DNA from: DASYPQ01 sp036006425
Lineage (GTDB): Bacteria; Planctomycetota; UBA1135; GCA-002686595
Direction: 5' to 3'
Assembly: GCA_036006425.1 (NCBI GenBank)
Contig: DASYPQ010000027.1
Location: forward strand, 288,423-352,422
DNA length: 64,000 nucleotides
Shown: piece by piece, positions 8,462 through 16,722 of the stretch
How positions within the stretch are numbered: the first letter of the stretch is position 1
Layout of the letters: each line of letters starts with the position of its first letter
Translations under genes and position numbers: made by a program
The notes under the pieces: generated by a model
What the model saw: the letters and a program-made list of their open reading frames with translations, nothing else
Told to the model about the DNA's origin: nothing
Database searches by the model: none

Positions 8462-9358
8462 CCGGCGTGCGTTCCCGCCGAGGATCTTCTCGCGATCGGC
8501 TTCACTGGCGCCCGCGGCCGAGATCGCTTCGCGCTGCTCCCCGAAGCGGTCCCTCCTCCAGCCCGTCGGGAACGTGTTCGAGTCCGTTCCGAACAGGATC
8601 CGATCCGCGCCGAAGACCGCGAGCGTCCGCTCGAAAACCTCCGTCAGCGTGAGCACCGGCGCTTGCGTCGCGCGCCAGGAGTTCGAGGAAGACGTGTCGA
8701 CGAACACGTTCGTGCACTGGGCGCCCGCCATCAGCGTCTCGCGGAAGAAGCCCGCGCCGAAGTGCGGGATCACGAAGCGCACGCTGGGGAACGCGTTCGC
8801 CGCCGGCACGATCGAGAGCGGATTCGCGTAGGCGAGATCCTGGGGTCGCGGCAGCCCGAGGAGGTCGCGGAGCTTGATCACGAGGAGCCCGCAGTGGACG
8901 AAGATCACGGCGCCGTGATCGGACAGGGCCTCGAGGATCGGTCGTGCCTCGGGGCCGCCGACGAGGAAGTGGTGCATCGCGGGGAACACGAGCACGCCGC
9001 GGATCTTCTTCGCCTCGAGCAGACCGCGGATCCTGTCGGCTGCGCCCGGAGCGCGCGGGTCGACGAGCGCGAACGCCGAGAGACGTCCACGGGAGCGCTC
9101 GGCCGCCTCGCAGACGGCGGGGATCTCCTCGGGCACGCTCGCGAACGTGCACATGTGCTCGACGCCGTGCCGATCGAGCTCGCCGATCCAGCGCGCGAGG
9201 TGCGCGTCGGTGTCCTCGGCCGGCAGCTCGATCCCGGTCTTCTTCGCCACGGCGGCGAGCCGGCTCGCCGGATCACCCGGGAGCGGCGAGCGCTCGGCGA
9301 GCGCGCGGAAGAAGGTCGCGGAGAAGAAGTGCGAATGGAAATCGACGACGCCCATCAT
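8444..9358 (-). CDS. amidohydrolase-2 family metal-dependent hydrolase
   Basis: 304 residues, ATGA overlap with the upstream FkbM gene. It has the amidohydrolase_2 pattern: VDFHSHFF at the N-terminus (HxH), a strand ending in FVHCG, a later VIPHFG, and FGTDSNTFP supplying the last metal Asp. The family covers decarboxylases (ACMSD-like) and lactonases acting on small ring acids. The C-terminal DREKILGGNARRLL helix is a strong family signature. Substrate unknown; pairing with a methyltransferase suggests small-molecule modification. Confidence 0.82.
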   Translation of the reverse strand: MMGVVDFHSHFFSATFFRALAERSPLPGDPASRLAAVAKKTGIELPAEDTDAHLARWIGELDRHGVEHMCTFASVPEEIPAVCEAAERSRGRLSAFALVDPRAPGAADRIRGLLEAKKIRGVLVFPAMHHFLVGGPEARPILEALSDHGAVIFVHCGLLVIKLRDLLGLPRPQDLAYANPLSIVPAANAFPSVRFVIPHFGAGFFRETLMAGAQCTNVFVDTSSSNSWRATQAPVLTLTEVFERTLAVFGADRILFGTDSNTFPTGWRRDRFGEQREAISAAGASEADREKILGGNARRLLALA

Positions 9359-10194
9359 CCCTCCTCGCGCAGGCTGCGGACGAGCCCGCGGATCCGCCGC
9401 GCGATCCCTCCGACGTGGAAGGGCACTCCGCGCGTCGCGTACAGGTCGAGGCCCCCGCGCACGGGATCGCGCGCCAGCGCCTGGCGCAGGATGCGCGCGG
9501 GCTGCATCGGATAGGGGGCCGCCGTCGCCTTCCCGATCGTGAATCCCTCGCGCACGAGCCACGCGAGGAGCTCCTCGGGCGACGTCCCGCGCAGCGCGTA
9601 GGGCCAGAACTCGAGGAGCAGCGCGACCTCGGGACTCGCCTCGAGGACGCCGCGCATGCCCTGGAGGGCGAGCCACTCCGATCCCTGCGTGTCGATCTTG
9701 ATCACGCGCGCGGGACCCGGCGCGACGTCGTCGATCCTCTCGACGCGGATCTCGACGGTCTCGCCCGCGCCCATGTCGGCGGGGCGCGCGGCGCCTGCGT
9801 CGAGCACGCGGTTGTCGCCGAAGTTCGCCGCGCCGAGCGCGATCCGCGCGCGACCTGGCGCCGCGCCCGCCGCGCAGACGTGGAGCGTCGCCCGACCCGG
9901 CCCGACGCGCATCGCGCGTTCGAGGTTCCGGCGGCAGACCTCGGCGATCGCAGGCACGGGCTCGAAGGCGTGGGCCTCGCAGCCCGCGAGGATCGCGAGG
10001 ACCGAGTACCACCCGACGTTCGCCCCGAGATCGAGCACGCGCGTGCCCGGGACGAGGTGCGCGCGCGCGAGGCGCGTCTCGTGCTCCTCCCACATGCCGC
10101 GCGCGATCGAGGGACCGACGATCGAGTCGCGCGCGAGCACCTCGAAGTCGATTCCGAGGCCCGCGGGGCGCACCGTGCGCGTCTCGACGCTCAT
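9355..10194 (-). CDS. FkbM-family SAM-dependent methyltransferase
   Basis: 279 residues. The SAM motif VLDLGANVGWYS lies near residues 51-62, the acidic second strand is HAFEPVPA, and the FkbM-type signature is VIKIDTQGSEWLALQG, followed by LLLEFWPY. FkbM enzymes usually O-methylate sugars or polyketide-like products. It forms a two-gene unit with the amidohydrolase (stop and start overlap). A TACATT hexamer seven bases upstream of the ATG suggests a leaderless transcript. Confidence 0.88.
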   Translation of the reverse strand: MSVETRTVRPAGLGIDFEVLARDSIVGPSIARGMWEEHETRLARAHLVPGTRVLDLGANVGWYSVLAILAGCEAHAFEPVPAIAEVCRRNLERAMRVGPGRATLHVCAAGAAPGRARIALGAANFGDNRVLDAGAARPADMGAGETVEIRVERIDDVAPGPARVIKIDTQGSEWLALQGMRGVLEASPEVALLLEFWPYALRGTSPEELLAWLVREGFTIGKATAAPYPMQPARILRQALARDPVRGGLDLYATRGVPFHVGGIARRIRGLVRSLREEG

Positions 10195-10201
10195 CCGCGC
10201 G

Positions 10202-10207
10202 AATGTA
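10202..10207 (-). promoter_or_regulatory. candidate -10 element for the FkbM gene (leaderless)
   Basis: Minus-strand TACATT ending seven bases before the ATG at 10194. No Shine-Dalgarno lies in the seven-base gap. No good -35 hexamer is evident. Confidence 0.35.
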
Positions 10208-10271
10208 GCAACCGCGACGTCCGAGGCACTAAGCTCTGCCGGGATCCCGGGGACGAAGAGGAACGCGCCGC

Positions 10272-10769
10272 ATGGAACGCTGGTCGATCGAGCTCGAGAA
10301 GGAGTACTTCAAGTTCTCCGCGGCACACTTCCTCATCTTCCCCGACGGAAGCGCGGAGCGCCTCCACGGGCACAACTACCGCGTGCGCGCGCGTCTCGCC
10401 GCCGAGCTGTCGCCGTTCGGGCTCGTGCTCGACTTCAAGGCGGTGAAGCCCGTCGTCCGCGGGATCTGCGATCGCCTCGACGAGCACTGGCTCGTGCCGG
10501 GAGAGCACGCCGAGCTGCGGGTCCAGCGGAACAGCGACGGTTCCGTCGACGTGCGCTACCGCGAACGCACCTACCGTGCTCCCGCGGACGACGTGCTCGT
10601 GCTCCCGATCAACAACACGAGCTCGGAGAATCTGGCGGCGTGGTTCGGGCGCGAGCTGCGCGCGGAGCTCGGCCGGAGATTCCCGGACGTCCGCGTGATC
10701 GAGCTCTCCGTGGCGGTCGAGGAGACCGCGGGGCAACGCGGCGTGTGGACGTACGCGTCGGAGGATTGA
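10272..10769 (+). CDS. 6-pyruvoyl-tetrahydropterin synthase family protein, PTPS-III-like
   Basis: 165 residues. The three zinc histidines are present: FSAAH (His19) and LHGH (His32, His34), plus a C-terminal VEE. QueD and true PTPS carry a catalytic Cys in a CxxxHGH context; here the segment is SAERLHGH with no Cys and a Glu29 giving ExxHGH, the arrangement known for PTPS-III. PTPS-III can replace dihydroneopterin aldolase (FolB) in folate synthesis. Function by motif is therefore folate-pterin side-chain cleavage rather than queuosine synthesis. A candidate -10 TAAGCT lies at 10230-10235. Confidence 0.8.
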   Translation: MERWSIELEKEYFKFSAAHFLIFPDGSAERLHGHNYRVRARLAAELSPFGLVLDFKAVKPVVRGICDRLDEHWLVPGEHAELRVQRNSDGSVDVRYRERTYRAPADDVLVLPINNTSSENLAAWFGRELRAELGRRFPDVRVIELSVAVEETAGQRGVWTYASED

Positions 10770-10776
10770 TCGTCGC

Positions 10777-11100
10777 TCAGGGAGCGACGCGCTCGCCCGC
10801 GGTGTAGTTCCCGGAGCGCTCGGCGTCGACGGATCCGTCCTCGAGCCAGAAGGTCCACGAACCTTCCATCCGACCCGCGACGTAGGCGCCTTCCGAGAGC
10901 TTCTTGCCGTCGGGGGCGTAGTGCGCGCAGTGCCCCTCGCGGCGACCCTCCCGCGTCTCGCACTCCGTGTCGACCTGGCCGTTCGCGTAGTAGGTCGTCT
11001 GGACGCCGGGTTCCGCCGCATCCCCGTTCCCGCGCAGGGCCCGGACCGAGATCGTGAGACCCGCGAGGCCGGCGAGGACGAACACGACGGGGGCTTTCAT
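10777..11100 (-). CDS. small MORN-repeat protein
   Basis: 107 residues, with a single N-terminal hydrophobic segment (residues 4-20) that may be a signal peptide or anchor. Two to three MORN-like units follow: YYANGQVDTECE, GHCAHYAPDG and GSWTFWLEDG. It is a shorter relative of the MORN lipoprotein at 7928-8461. It lies downstream of the HExxH lipoprotein gene on the same strand, 56 bases away. Function unknown. Confidence 0.7.
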   Translation of the reverse strand: MKAPVVFVLAGLAGLTISVRALRGNGDAAEPGVQTTYYANGQVDTECETREGRREGHCAHYAPDGKKLSEGAYVAGRMEGSWTFWLEDGSVDAERSGNYTAGERVAP

Positions 11101-11156
11101 GGCGCCGGAAACGACGCCCTGCCCGGGCCGACCTTCCCGGATCCCTGGGATTCTCG

Positions 11157-12194
11157 TCAGCGGCGGCCGCAGCGGACGTCCAAGCGCGAGGCCACCGGAC
11201 CCGCGCCAGGGGTCTCCTCGCGCTCTCGCGGCCCGCCGGTCGAGAGCACGATCCCGGGGAGGATGCGCGAAATCTCGAGGATCTCGGCCGGTCCGAGCGC
11301 GAGCGAGATCGCCCGGCGCCAGTCCTGCGGATCCCGGGTGAGCTCGGCGGCGCCGAGCAGCCCCTCGATGCACCGCTCCCGGTCGCGGCCGCGCGATCCG
11401 GAGACGAGTGCATGGAATCCCTCGAGCCCGCGGCGATCGACGATCCGCTCGGCGACGAGATAGGCGAGACCGTACAGGGCCTTCTTAAGGTCGCCCGGGA
11501 TCGCCTCGGTGGAGCGCCCGGCGTGCGATCGGAACACGTCGAGCGGATCGATCGGATCGACGCGGCTCGCGGGCGAGAACACGTGCTGGACGTAGCGGAC
11601 CTCGGTGTCGACGTCTGCAGCCGGCGGATCGTCCGAGCTCGGAGCCTCGACGTCGAATCCGCCGAGTGCGAGTGCCGCCGCAAGGAGTCTGCCGGCGCGC
11701 AGCCGCGGAGCGCTCGTCGGACACAGTCGCGTCGCGACGACGTCGCAGAGACCCTCCTCGATCGTGCCCGGGAGCTCGCGCCAGGACGCGCCGAGGCTCG
11801 CGTGCACGAGCTCGTGCGCGAGCGTGCGCCGGACGTCGTCCGCGCCGGCGCGCAAGTGGATGCGCGAGAGACGGTCGGAGAAGAAGCCGTCGGCCTCGTT
11901 GTACGTCGAGCTCGGCGGGAAGCGGTACATCGCCGGCTCCCTCTGCACCCACACTTCGAGTCGGCGCGCGTGCGCGTCGGGCAACTCGGACAGCACGGCG
12001 GGCAGCAGCGCGTCGAGCGCGTCCGCGACGTCCCGCGCCTCTTCGGCGCTCCCGGCGCGCACGATGCCTTCGCGGGCGTCCGCGCGCTCCGGCGGCGGCA
12101 GCGCCTGGCAGGACGCCGAGCCGATCGCGACGGCGGCGAGGCAGACGCCGATCCAGGTCGGATTTCGAAGTCCAGTCGGCAGCGTCGTCGGCAC
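11157..12194 (-). CDS. HExxH zinc-peptidase-like lipoprotein
   Basis: 345 residues from the GTG at 12194; a TTG at 12200 is also in frame but overlaps a TACGCT hexamer that looks like the -10 element, so the GTG is preferred. A lipobox ends at Cys29 (GSASC). A zincin signature HELVH sits at residues 127-131 with a downstream TIEEGLCD that can supply the third ligand (Glu). The surroundings do not match a peptidase family I recognise. Predicted outer-surface or periplasmic; activity unproven. Confidence 0.65.
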   Translation of the reverse strand: MPTTLPTGLRNPTWIGVCLAAVAIGSASCQALPPPERADAREGIVRAGSAEEARDVADALDALLPAVLSELPDAHARRLEVWVQREPAMYRFPPSSTYNEADGFFSDRLSRIHLRAGADDVRRTLAHELVHASLGASWRELPGTIEEGLCDVVATRLCPTSAPRLRAGRLLAAALALGGFDVEAPSSDDPPAADVDTEVRYVQHVFSPASRVDPIDPLDVFRSHAGRSTEAIPGDLKKALYGLAYLVAERIVDRRGLEGFHALVSGSRGRDRERCIEGLLGAAELTRDPQDWRRAISLALGPAEILEISRILPGIVLSTGGPREREETPGAGPVASRLDVRCGRR

Positions 12195-12199
12195 GCTCA

Positions 12200-12205
12200 A
12201 GCGTA
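12200..12205 (-). promoter_or_regulatory. candidate -10 element for the HExxH lipoprotein gene
   Basis: Minus-strand TACGCT, five bases before the GTG at 12194. It overlaps the alternative TTG start at 12200, which argues for the GTG. Confidence 0.35.
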
Positions 12206-12242
12206 CCCCGACCCTTCCGGACCGGCGGAGGCGGGAGCGGCG

Positions 12243-12674
12243 CTACGGCGCGGGGTCGGAAACGAATTCCGCGCAGGGCAGCGCTTCGACCTGGAGGACG
12301 TAGTCCGACGAACCCCAGGACGACCGCACCGAGAGCTCGACCTCCGCGCCGGTGGTCGGGAACGTCAACTCGGCGGACGCACCGAGCGGACGGTCGCCGA
12401 GACGCAGCTCGAGGTCGGTACCCGGCAGCGACGGCACGAGGCGCACGCGCACCGTGCACGCGGTTCCCGTCGTGAACGCGAACGTGTCCTGAGCGTCCGT
12501 CGTGCCGCTCGAGACGTGACCTTCCGCGATCCGCCGCGCGCCCGGGACGAGGACTCCGGAACGTTCCGGCCGCGTCGCCGCAAGGACGCTCGCATTCCCG
12601 CGCGGGACGGACGTCGCGAACAAGGTCGCGCCGAGGAGGACGACGAACGCGGCGCCAACGGAGAGGGTCGACAT
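12243..12674 (-). CDS. small secreted beta-rich hypothetical protein
   Basis: 143 residues from the ATG at 12674. An N-terminal signal-like segment (AAFVVLLGATLFATS) is followed by a chain rich in Thr, Val and Ser with alternating hydrophobicity (TFAFTTGTACTVRVRL, LELRLGDR, VELSVRSSW), which suggests a single beta-sandwich such as a pre-peptidase C-terminal type domain. Two cysteines remain in the mature part. I do not recognise a named family. Divergent from the GT9 gene. Confidence 0.55.
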   Translation of the reverse strand: MSTLSVGAAFVVLLGATLFATSVPRGNASVLAATRPERSGVLVPGARRIAEGHVSSGTTDAQDTFAFTTGTACTVRVRLVPSLPGTDLELRLGDRPLGASAELTFPTTGAEVELSVRSSWGSSDYVLQVEALPCAEFVSDPAP

Positions 12675-12813
12675 GGGGATCGCGCCTCCGAGCGCAAGGC
12701 GCGTTCCGTGAGCGAGCACGCTCCGCGTCGCGGAGATCCCGCCCCGCGATCCCGGGTGGATCCCGCGACGGTCACGCGGCGTGGACCCTTGTCCTCTGCC
12801 GGGGCCAGGTTCC

Positions 12814-12842
12814 TTGGTCGGGATCCGCATCGCACGTACGAT
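12814..12842 (+). promoter_or_regulatory. candidate sigma70-type promoter for the GT9 gene
   Basis: TTGGTC, a 17-base spacer, then TACGAT (12837-12842). The ATG of the glycosyltransferase starts eight bases after the -10 ends, so the transcript would be leaderless or nearly so. The rest of the 175-base divergent gap (12675-12849) shows nothing else I can support. Confidence 0.5.
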
Positions 12843-12849
12843 TCCGCAG

Positions 12850-13932
12850 ATGCCCGACCCGGTGGGGATCCAGAGCCTTCTTTTGATGAGGCTTTCCGCG
12901 ATCGGGGACGTCGTGAACACCCTGCCGGCCGTTTCCGCGGTCCGGACGGCGTTCCCGAAGGCCCGGATCGAGTACCTGGTCGAGGACAAGGCCCTGGATC
13001 TTCTCCTCGGGCACCCCGACCTCGACGGGGTGATCGTGTTCCCGAAAGCGCGCTGGAAGGCCGCGGCGCTGTTCCCGCGCACCTGGTCCGAGGCCGCGGG
13101 CCACGTGCGGTCGCTCCGCGCGGGCCGGTTCGACGCCCTGGTGGACTTCCAGGGCAACCTGAAGGGCGGCCTGCACGCGCTCCTCTCGCGGATCCCCGTG
13201 CGGATCGGTTTCGCGCGCGGGCATTGCAAGGAAGGCAGCCACGTCTTCACGAACGTGCACGTCGCGCCGGTCCCCGAACGCATGCTGCGCGCGCACAAGT
13301 TCCTGGCGCTGCTCGCGCCGCTCGGCATCGCGAACCCCGCGCTTTCGTGGAAGCTCCCGCCGCGGGCACGCAGCGCGCGGATCGTCGACGAGTTCCTGCG
13401 AGCGCAGGGCCTCGCGAGCGACGCGTACGCGGTCGTGCATCCGGGGACGAGCGCGCGCGGCGCCGGGAAGCGCTGGCCCGTGCAACGCTTCGCGGAGCTC
13501 GCGCGCCGGATCGAGCGCGAGCTCGGGCTGCGCGTGCTCGTCGCCTGGGGCCCGGGCGAGGCTCCGATGGCGCGCGAAGTCGTCGCCGGCTCGGGTGCGA
13601 CGCTGGCGATGGAGACGCGCTCGTTGCTGGATCTCGCCGAGCTGCTCGACCGGGCGGCGCTGTTCGTGGGGGCCGACTCGGGACCGCTCCACCTCGCGAG
13701 CGCCGTCGCGTGTCCGAGCGTCGCCTTGTTCGGACCCAAAGATCCGGCGATCTACGCGCCGTGCAATCCACGGAGCCGCGTCGTCCGCAAGCCGCGCGGG
13801 GACGGCTCGGCGGACATGCTGTCGATCGAGGTCGGCGACGCGTTCGCCGCCGCGCGCGAGCTGCTCGCGGAAGGATCGCCTACTCCGCCAGGTGCAGCAC
13901 GAGGCCCGACGCGAAGCGCTCTCCCCGCGTGA
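12850..13932 (+). CDS. glycosyltransferase family 9 (heptosyltransferase-like)
   Basis: 360 residues. It begins with the GT9 signature MRLSAIGDVVNTLPAV and has the C-terminal nucleotide-sugar site FVGADSGPLHLASAV plus VVHPGTSARG. Family members add heptose (WaaC, WaaF) or related sugars to lipopolysaccharide core from the cytoplasmic face of the inner membrane. The exact sugar cannot be told from sequence. Its last 53 bases overlap the convergent fusion gene, so the C-terminal tail after about residue 340 may be poorly conserved. Confidence 0.88.
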   Translation: MPDPVGIQSLLLMRLSAIGDVVNTLPAVSAVRTAFPKARIEYLVEDKALDLLLGHPDLDGVIVFPKARWKAAALFPRTWSEAAGHVRSLRAGRFDALVDFQGNLKGGLHALLSRIPVRIGFARGHCKEGSHVFTNVHVAPVPERMLRAHKFLALLAPLGIANPALSWKLPPRARSARIVDEFLRAQGLASDAYAVVHPGTSARGAGKRWPVQRFAELARRIERELGLRVLVAWGPGEAPMAREVVAGSGATLAMETRSLLDLAELLDRAALFVGADSGPLHLASAVACPSVALFGPKDPAIYAPCNPRSRVVRKPRGDGSADMLSIEVGDAFAAARELLAEGSPTPPGAARGPTRSALPA

Positions 13933-14935
13933 CCGCGCGCATGCCGTGGCGCACGTCGACGAAGCGCGCGCGGCCGGCCTTCGAGCTCGTGTAGCCCTTC
14001 GACGCGAAGATCAGGAGATCGCCGGCGTCGAGCGCGAACGCGCGTTCGCGGGAGCTTCCGCCGGACTCCTCCTCGTGGAGCACGAACTCGCCGCCTTCGA
14101 AGTCGACGCCGCGCTTCGACAGCACGCAGACGGCCTGGTAGGGGAACCACGTGCGCCCGTAGACGTCGCGGTGCGGGAAGTTGACGCCGCCCTCGGGATA
14201 ACGGAGGAGGATCGACGAGGCGCGTTCCTGCCCGCTCGCGCGGCAGTCGCGCCAGAAGTCCTCGAGGCGCGGCGGATACGCGCAGGCGCCGGGCGCCTCC
14301 GCCGCGAGGTCGCGCAGCCGCACGTAGATCCCCGCGCGCACGCTCGCGAGCGGCTCGGGGACCGGTTCGCGGAAGTACCGGTACGTCCCGACTCCGTAGC
14401 CGCGCGGTCCCATCTGGATCGTGCGCTCGAACAGCGCGTCCTCGGCGAAGGTCGCCTGGAGCTCCTCGCACTCGCGCGGCTCCAGGAAACCGTTCGCGAC
14501 GAAGACGCCCTCGGACCGCAGTGCCTCGACCGCGCGCGCCCAATCCAGCGACGCGAGCCGTTGCTCCGCGGTCCGGCTAGTTGGCTTGCGCGGAGCCGCG
14601 CGGCGCGCCGGCTTCTTCCGTGTGGGCGGCGGCTCCGCGGATCGGCGCGGCGCCCGGGCCACCTTCTTCTCGTCGGGGCGGAGCGCGCCCTCGGCGATCA
14701 GTCGCTGGCGCTGGATGCGGGCGCGTCCCGCGCCCGCCGCGAGCGACCCGTCGCTCGCCACGATTCGATGCCAGGGATGGGGCGCGTCCGTCTTGCAGGC
14801 GGCGATCGCGCGTCCGGCGGCGCGCGCGGCGCCCGGGCGCCCCGCGAGCGCCGCGAGCTCCGCGAACGTGCGCGTCTCACCGGCGGGCACGCGGTGCGTC
14901 GCGTCGAGGTAGGGGTTCGTTGCGTCGGTCTTCAT
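13880..14935 (-). CDS. fusion of alkyltransferase-like (ATL) domain and 2OG-Fe(II) oxygenase
   Basis: 351 residues. Residues about 1-85 match the DNA-binding domain of O6-alkylguanine methyltransferases, but the acceptor Cys of PCHRV is Trp55 (HPWHRIVASDG), the hallmark of ATL proteins, which bind O6-alkylguanine and flag it for repair without removing it. Residues 90-125 are a Lys/Arg/Pro linker. Residues about 130-351 form a 2-oxoglutarate/Fe(II) oxygenase: HRD (His255, Asp257), distal His330 in DVRHGM, and Arg340 or nearby for 2OG. The type resembles prolyl-hydroxylase-like bacterial proteins. Likely soluble; a role in alkylation damage is an inference from the fusion. Confidence 0.85.
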   Translation of the reverse strand: MKTDATNPYLDATHRVPAGETRTFAELAALAGRPGAARAAGRAIAACKTDAPHPWHRIVASDGSLAAGAGRARIQRQRLIAEGALRPDEKKVARAPRRSAEPPPTRKKPARRAAPRKPTSRTAEQRLASLDWARAVEALRSEGVFVANGFLEPRECEELQATFAEDALFERTIQMGPRGYGVGTYRYFREPVPEPLASVRAGIYVRLRDLAAEAPGACAYPPRLEDFWRDCRASGQERASSILLRYPEGGVNFPHRDVYGRTWFPYQAVCVLSKRGVDFEGGEFVLHEEESGGSSRERAFALDAGDLLIFASKGYTSSKAGRARFVDVRHGMRAVTRGERFASGLVLHLAE

Positions 14936-15025
14936 GGCACTGGGACGATCCGCCGCGCGGCCGGACGGTTTCACCCATTCTCGCGTTTTTCCGCGCGCAC
15001 GGGTTCTGGCACAATTCCAAGTCAC

Positions 15026-16513
15026 TTGTCCCTCACGCGCTTCCAGTCGAAGTCCTCGAGCCCCGACCCGTCCGCCGCGAGCGGCGCCGCGGGGCGACGC
15101 GTCCACGTCGTGACGTTCGGCTGCCAGATGAACAAGTACGACTCCCTCCTCGCCGAAGGGCGCTTCCGGCGCGCCGGCTGGGAGGTCTCCGGGACGCTCG
15201 AGGACGCCGACGCGGTGGTGTTCAACACGTGCTCGGTCCGCGACCACGCCGAGGAGCGCGCCTGGTCCTGGATCGGCGAGTTGAAGCGGGCGAAGGCCCT
15301 CCGTCCCGAGCTCGTCATCGGCGTCATGGGATGCATGGCGCAGCGCGTGGGGGAGGAGATCTTCGCGCGCGCGGGCCACGTCGACGTCGTCGCGGGAACC
15401 CGCCACTACCACAACCTGCCGGCTCTCGTCGAACGCGTGCGCGAGGCGCGCGCCGCGACCGGATCGTCGAGCTCGAGCGTCAGGGCGCGCGATCGTGCGG
15501 CGCGCGCCCTCGCGCTGGAGATGGACGATCCCGTCGCCGTCGACCGCTCGGACGAGGAGTACTCCGGCGACGTCTCGGCCTGGCTCACGGTGATGCGCGG
15601 CTGCGACTTGAACTGCGCGTTCTGCATCGTGCCCACGGTGCGCGGGCGCGTGCTCTCGAGACCGGTCGAGGACGTCGTGCGCGAGGCGCGCTGGCTCGTG
15701 GATCGCGGCGCCCGCGCCGTGACGCTGCTCGGTCAGACCGTCAACAGCTACGGCGAGGACTTCGCCGCGCCCGGCCCGGACGAGACGCGGCACCGCGGCC
15801 GGCAAGGACGTCCGGGTCTCGCCGATCTCATCCACCGGCTGCAGGAGATCGACGGCCTGCTGCGGATCCGGCTGATCACACTGCACCCCTCGTACCTCAC
15901 GCCGGAGCTCGCGCGCGCGCTGCGCGACTGCGACAAGGCCGAACGGTTCCTTCCGCTGCCGGCGCAGTCGGGCTCGGACCGCATCCTCCGCGCGATGCGC
16001 CGCGGATACACGACGGACCTCTACCGTCGCCGCGTCGACATGCTCCGCGATACGGTCCCCGACGTCGAGCTCGGCAGCGACTGGATCGTCGGCTTCCCGG
16101 GCGAGACCGAGGAGGACTACGCGGCGAGCGAAGCGTTCCTCGCCGAGCAGCGCTTCGCCGTGAACTACGTGTTCAAGTACGACCCGCGCCCCGGGACGAG
16201 CGCGGCCGAGCGACTCGGCGACGACGTCGACGAGGCGGTCAAGAAGGAACGGAACCGCCGGTTCCTGGCCGCGTCGGAGCGCGTCGCGTTCGCGCGCTTC
16301 TCGCGGCACGTCGACGGCGTGCGGCGCGTCTTCGTCGAGTCCGTGGGCGAACGCGAGCCGGGAACGCTCCTCGGGCGCACGATCCACGGCCTGCCCGTGA
16401 GCTTCGCGGGCGGCTCGGAGCTCGTCGGACGCGAGCTCGACGTGCGCATCGTCGCCGCGAGCGCGTACGGGCTCGCCGGCGAGCCGGCGGCTCAGGATTC
16501 CTTGACTACCTGA
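15026..16513 (+). CDS. miaB: tRNA-2-methylthio-N6-isopentenyladenosine synthase (MiaB-type methylthiotransferase)
   Basis: 495 residues if TTG at 15026 is the start; the next plausible start, a GTG near 15109, would still keep all domains. The N-terminal UPF0004 domain carries Cys33, Cys69 and Cys103 (FGCQMN, NTCSVR, MGCMAQ) for one 4Fe-4S cluster. The radical SAM domain has Cys193, Cys197 and Cys200 (GCDLNCAFC). A C-terminal TRAM domain follows about residue 430. Adds the methylthio group at position 37 of tRNAs that read U-starting codons. RimO and MtaB are related, but GCQMN favours MiaB. Confidence 0.88.
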   Translation: MSLTRFQSKSSSPDPSAASGAAGRRVHVVTFGCQMNKYDSLLAEGRFRRAGWEVSGTLEDADAVVFNTCSVRDHAEERAWSWIGELKRAKALRPELVIGVMGCMAQRVGEEIFARAGHVDVVAGTRHYHNLPALVERVREARAATGSSSSSVRARDRAARALALEMDDPVAVDRSDEEYSGDVSAWLTVMRGCDLNCAFCIVPTVRGRVLSRPVEDVVREARWLVDRGARAVTLLGQTVNSYGEDFAAPGPDETRHRGRQGRPGLADLIHRLQEIDGLLRIRLITLHPSYLTPELARALRDCDKAERFLPLPAQSGSDRILRAMRRGYTTDLYRRRVDMLRDTVPDVELGSDWIVGFPGETEEDYAASEAFLAEQRFAVNYVFKYDPRPGTSAAERLGDDVDEAVKKERNRRFLAASERVAFARFSRHVDGVRRVFVESVGEREPGTLLGRTIHGLPVSFAGGSELVGRELDVRIVAASAYGLAGEPAAQDSLTT

Positions 16514-16700
16514 TCCGCGCGACGAGCGCGCAGGCGATGTCCGCGAGGAGCTCGACGATCGGCTGCGGCGTGCTCATGTCCCACGTCCCGTGCGGGCGGT
16601 CGACGAGCAGCCCGTTCGGTCCGTCGACGGGCGCGGGCGCGGAAGTCCCTTCCTCGCGCTCGGACGGGAGTCTTACCGAAATGCACGCAAACATCCAAAC

Positions 16701-16722
16701 GATGCAGTCGTATACCTCCATC
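16701..16722 (+). promoter_or_regulatory. candidate operator/promoter of the tetR-S41 unit
   Basis: A low-GC pocket with an imperfect 22-base inverted repeat (GATG at one end and CATC at the other, 7 of 11 positions matching) overlapping a TATACC hexamer at 16711-16716, six bases before the ATG at 16723. The arrangement fits autoregulation by the TetR protein, but the palindrome is weak. Confidence 0.3.
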
